Part shown: positions 21,312 to 21,912 of the stretch, piece by piece
Layout of the letters: each line of letters opens with the position of its first letter
Numbering within the stretch: position 1 is the first letter of the stretch
NCBI GenBank assembly: GCA_000708835.1
Contig: DF237801.1
Coordinates: 7,663 to 29,574, forward strand
DNA length: 21,912 nucleotides
Source of the DNA: Klebsormidium nitens
Taxonomy: Eukaryota; Streptophyta; Klebsormidiophyceae; Klebsormidiales; Klebsormidiaceae
Direction: 5' to 3'
Program-made: the position numbers and the translations under genes
The notes under the pieces: model-generated
Told to the model about the DNA's origin: nothing
The model's database searches: none
The model's input: the letters and a program-made list of their open reading frames with translations, nothing else

Positions 21312-21912
21312 TGAGACTTGTGCGGTTGACGCTGGGGTTTTCTGTCGGTCTACATGCCTCGCTTGCAGTTTTCCGCCGCCGCAGAGTAGCTTTCAACCAG
21401 CGAATGTTCTGAGCGCTCCTCTTCGGAGTAAATGATGCTTGTCAGATTAGCCCTTAGCTATGTCCTCTTCTGCTGGTGTTTACGTAAACGAACAAGCGAT
21501 TGCAAAGTTAATTACTGCCACTCCTACCAAGTCAAAGCAAACTTGCAACCCCAACTCCCTAAGAGAGGACGCTGCATATCACACGTCAGCAATTCGCTGT
21601 GAACGAACCCTGAGAGCAACAAGCCCGACTCATCAAGTGCACCCTTCCTTGTCTATTGATCTAACAACAATCGCGCCTTTAGCGCCCCTGTGGTACAAAC
21701 CGCATTGGCAGCTTTGCACAGCTGGGCAGGGGGCAGGGCCAAGGGCCAAGGCCGGTTCCGGTTCCGCTGTGAATATTGCGAACGACTGGGGGAAATAGGC
21801 AGGGGCCGCTTTTAGTAAAGTCTGTGACTGGGGGGTGATCGAACACACTCGAATCACCCCCTGGGAAGACACTACGGACTAGCCTACCCTAAATACGCAC
21901 TTGTCTCTATTC
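21312..21912. other. 5' flank of the GT61 gene
   Basis: No coding exon is supported. The plus frame 21460-21798 has no family motif. The region should include the GT61 promoter and 5' untranslated region. It contains a run of short tandem-like units near 21724-21766 (GGGCAGG, GGGCCAA and GGTTCC repeats) and a 12-bp hairpin at 21831-21861. Confidence 0.45.
21831..21861. repeat. Short hairpin (imperfect inverted repeat)
   Basis: GGGGGTGATCGA (21831-21842) pairs with TCGAATCACCCCC (21849-21861) with one unpaired A; the loop is six bases (ACACAC). It lies about 520 bases upstream of the GT61 start codon. No known element was recognised. Confidence 0.6.

Overview
The window looks like nuclear DNA of a photosynthetic eukaryote in the green plant lineage, most likely a streptophyte (charophyte alga or early land plant). 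All four recognisable genes are split by many GT-AG introns of about 110-660 bases, and their proteins resemble plant families: a plant-type mitochondrial L4, an UNE2/At1g78130-like MFS carrier, a theta/TEBICHI-type DNA polymerase and a GT61 glycosyltransferase. No bacterial operon, CRISPR array, rRNA, convincing tRNA or intact mobile element was seen. The exact organism is an inference; the sequence does not name it.

Layout, left to right. (1) 1273-4352, plus strand: mitochondrial ribosomal protein uL4 in six exons, 306 aa as modelled; the 5' end is uncertain and an alternative leader exon at 884-944 would supply a better targeting peptide. (2) 5825-8610, minus strand: a 12-helix major facilitator transporter in five exons, 472 aa. 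(3) 10566-17099, plus strand: an A-family DNA polymerase in 18 exons, 953 aa, with all catalytic motifs and no helicase domain in front; one exon is only 11 bases. (4) 18002-21311, minus strand: a type II membrane glycosyltransferase of family GT61 in five exons, 586 aa.

The genes alternate in direction (+, -, +, -). Genes 1/2 and 3/4 converge, and genes 2/3 diverge from a 2-kb spacer that carries an odd cluster of short inverted and direct repeats. The four genes serve unrelated jobs (mitochondrial translation, membrane transport, DNA repair synthesis, Golgi glycosylation), so no shared pathway is implied. All exon models were built by hand from reading-frame phase, splice-site consensus and recalled family alignments; for genes 2, 3 and 4 every exon junction keeps the frame. 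The most interesting items are the helicase-less theta-type polymerase with its two LFGVD motifs, its 11-base microexon, and the 16-bp repeat triplet at 9943-9990.
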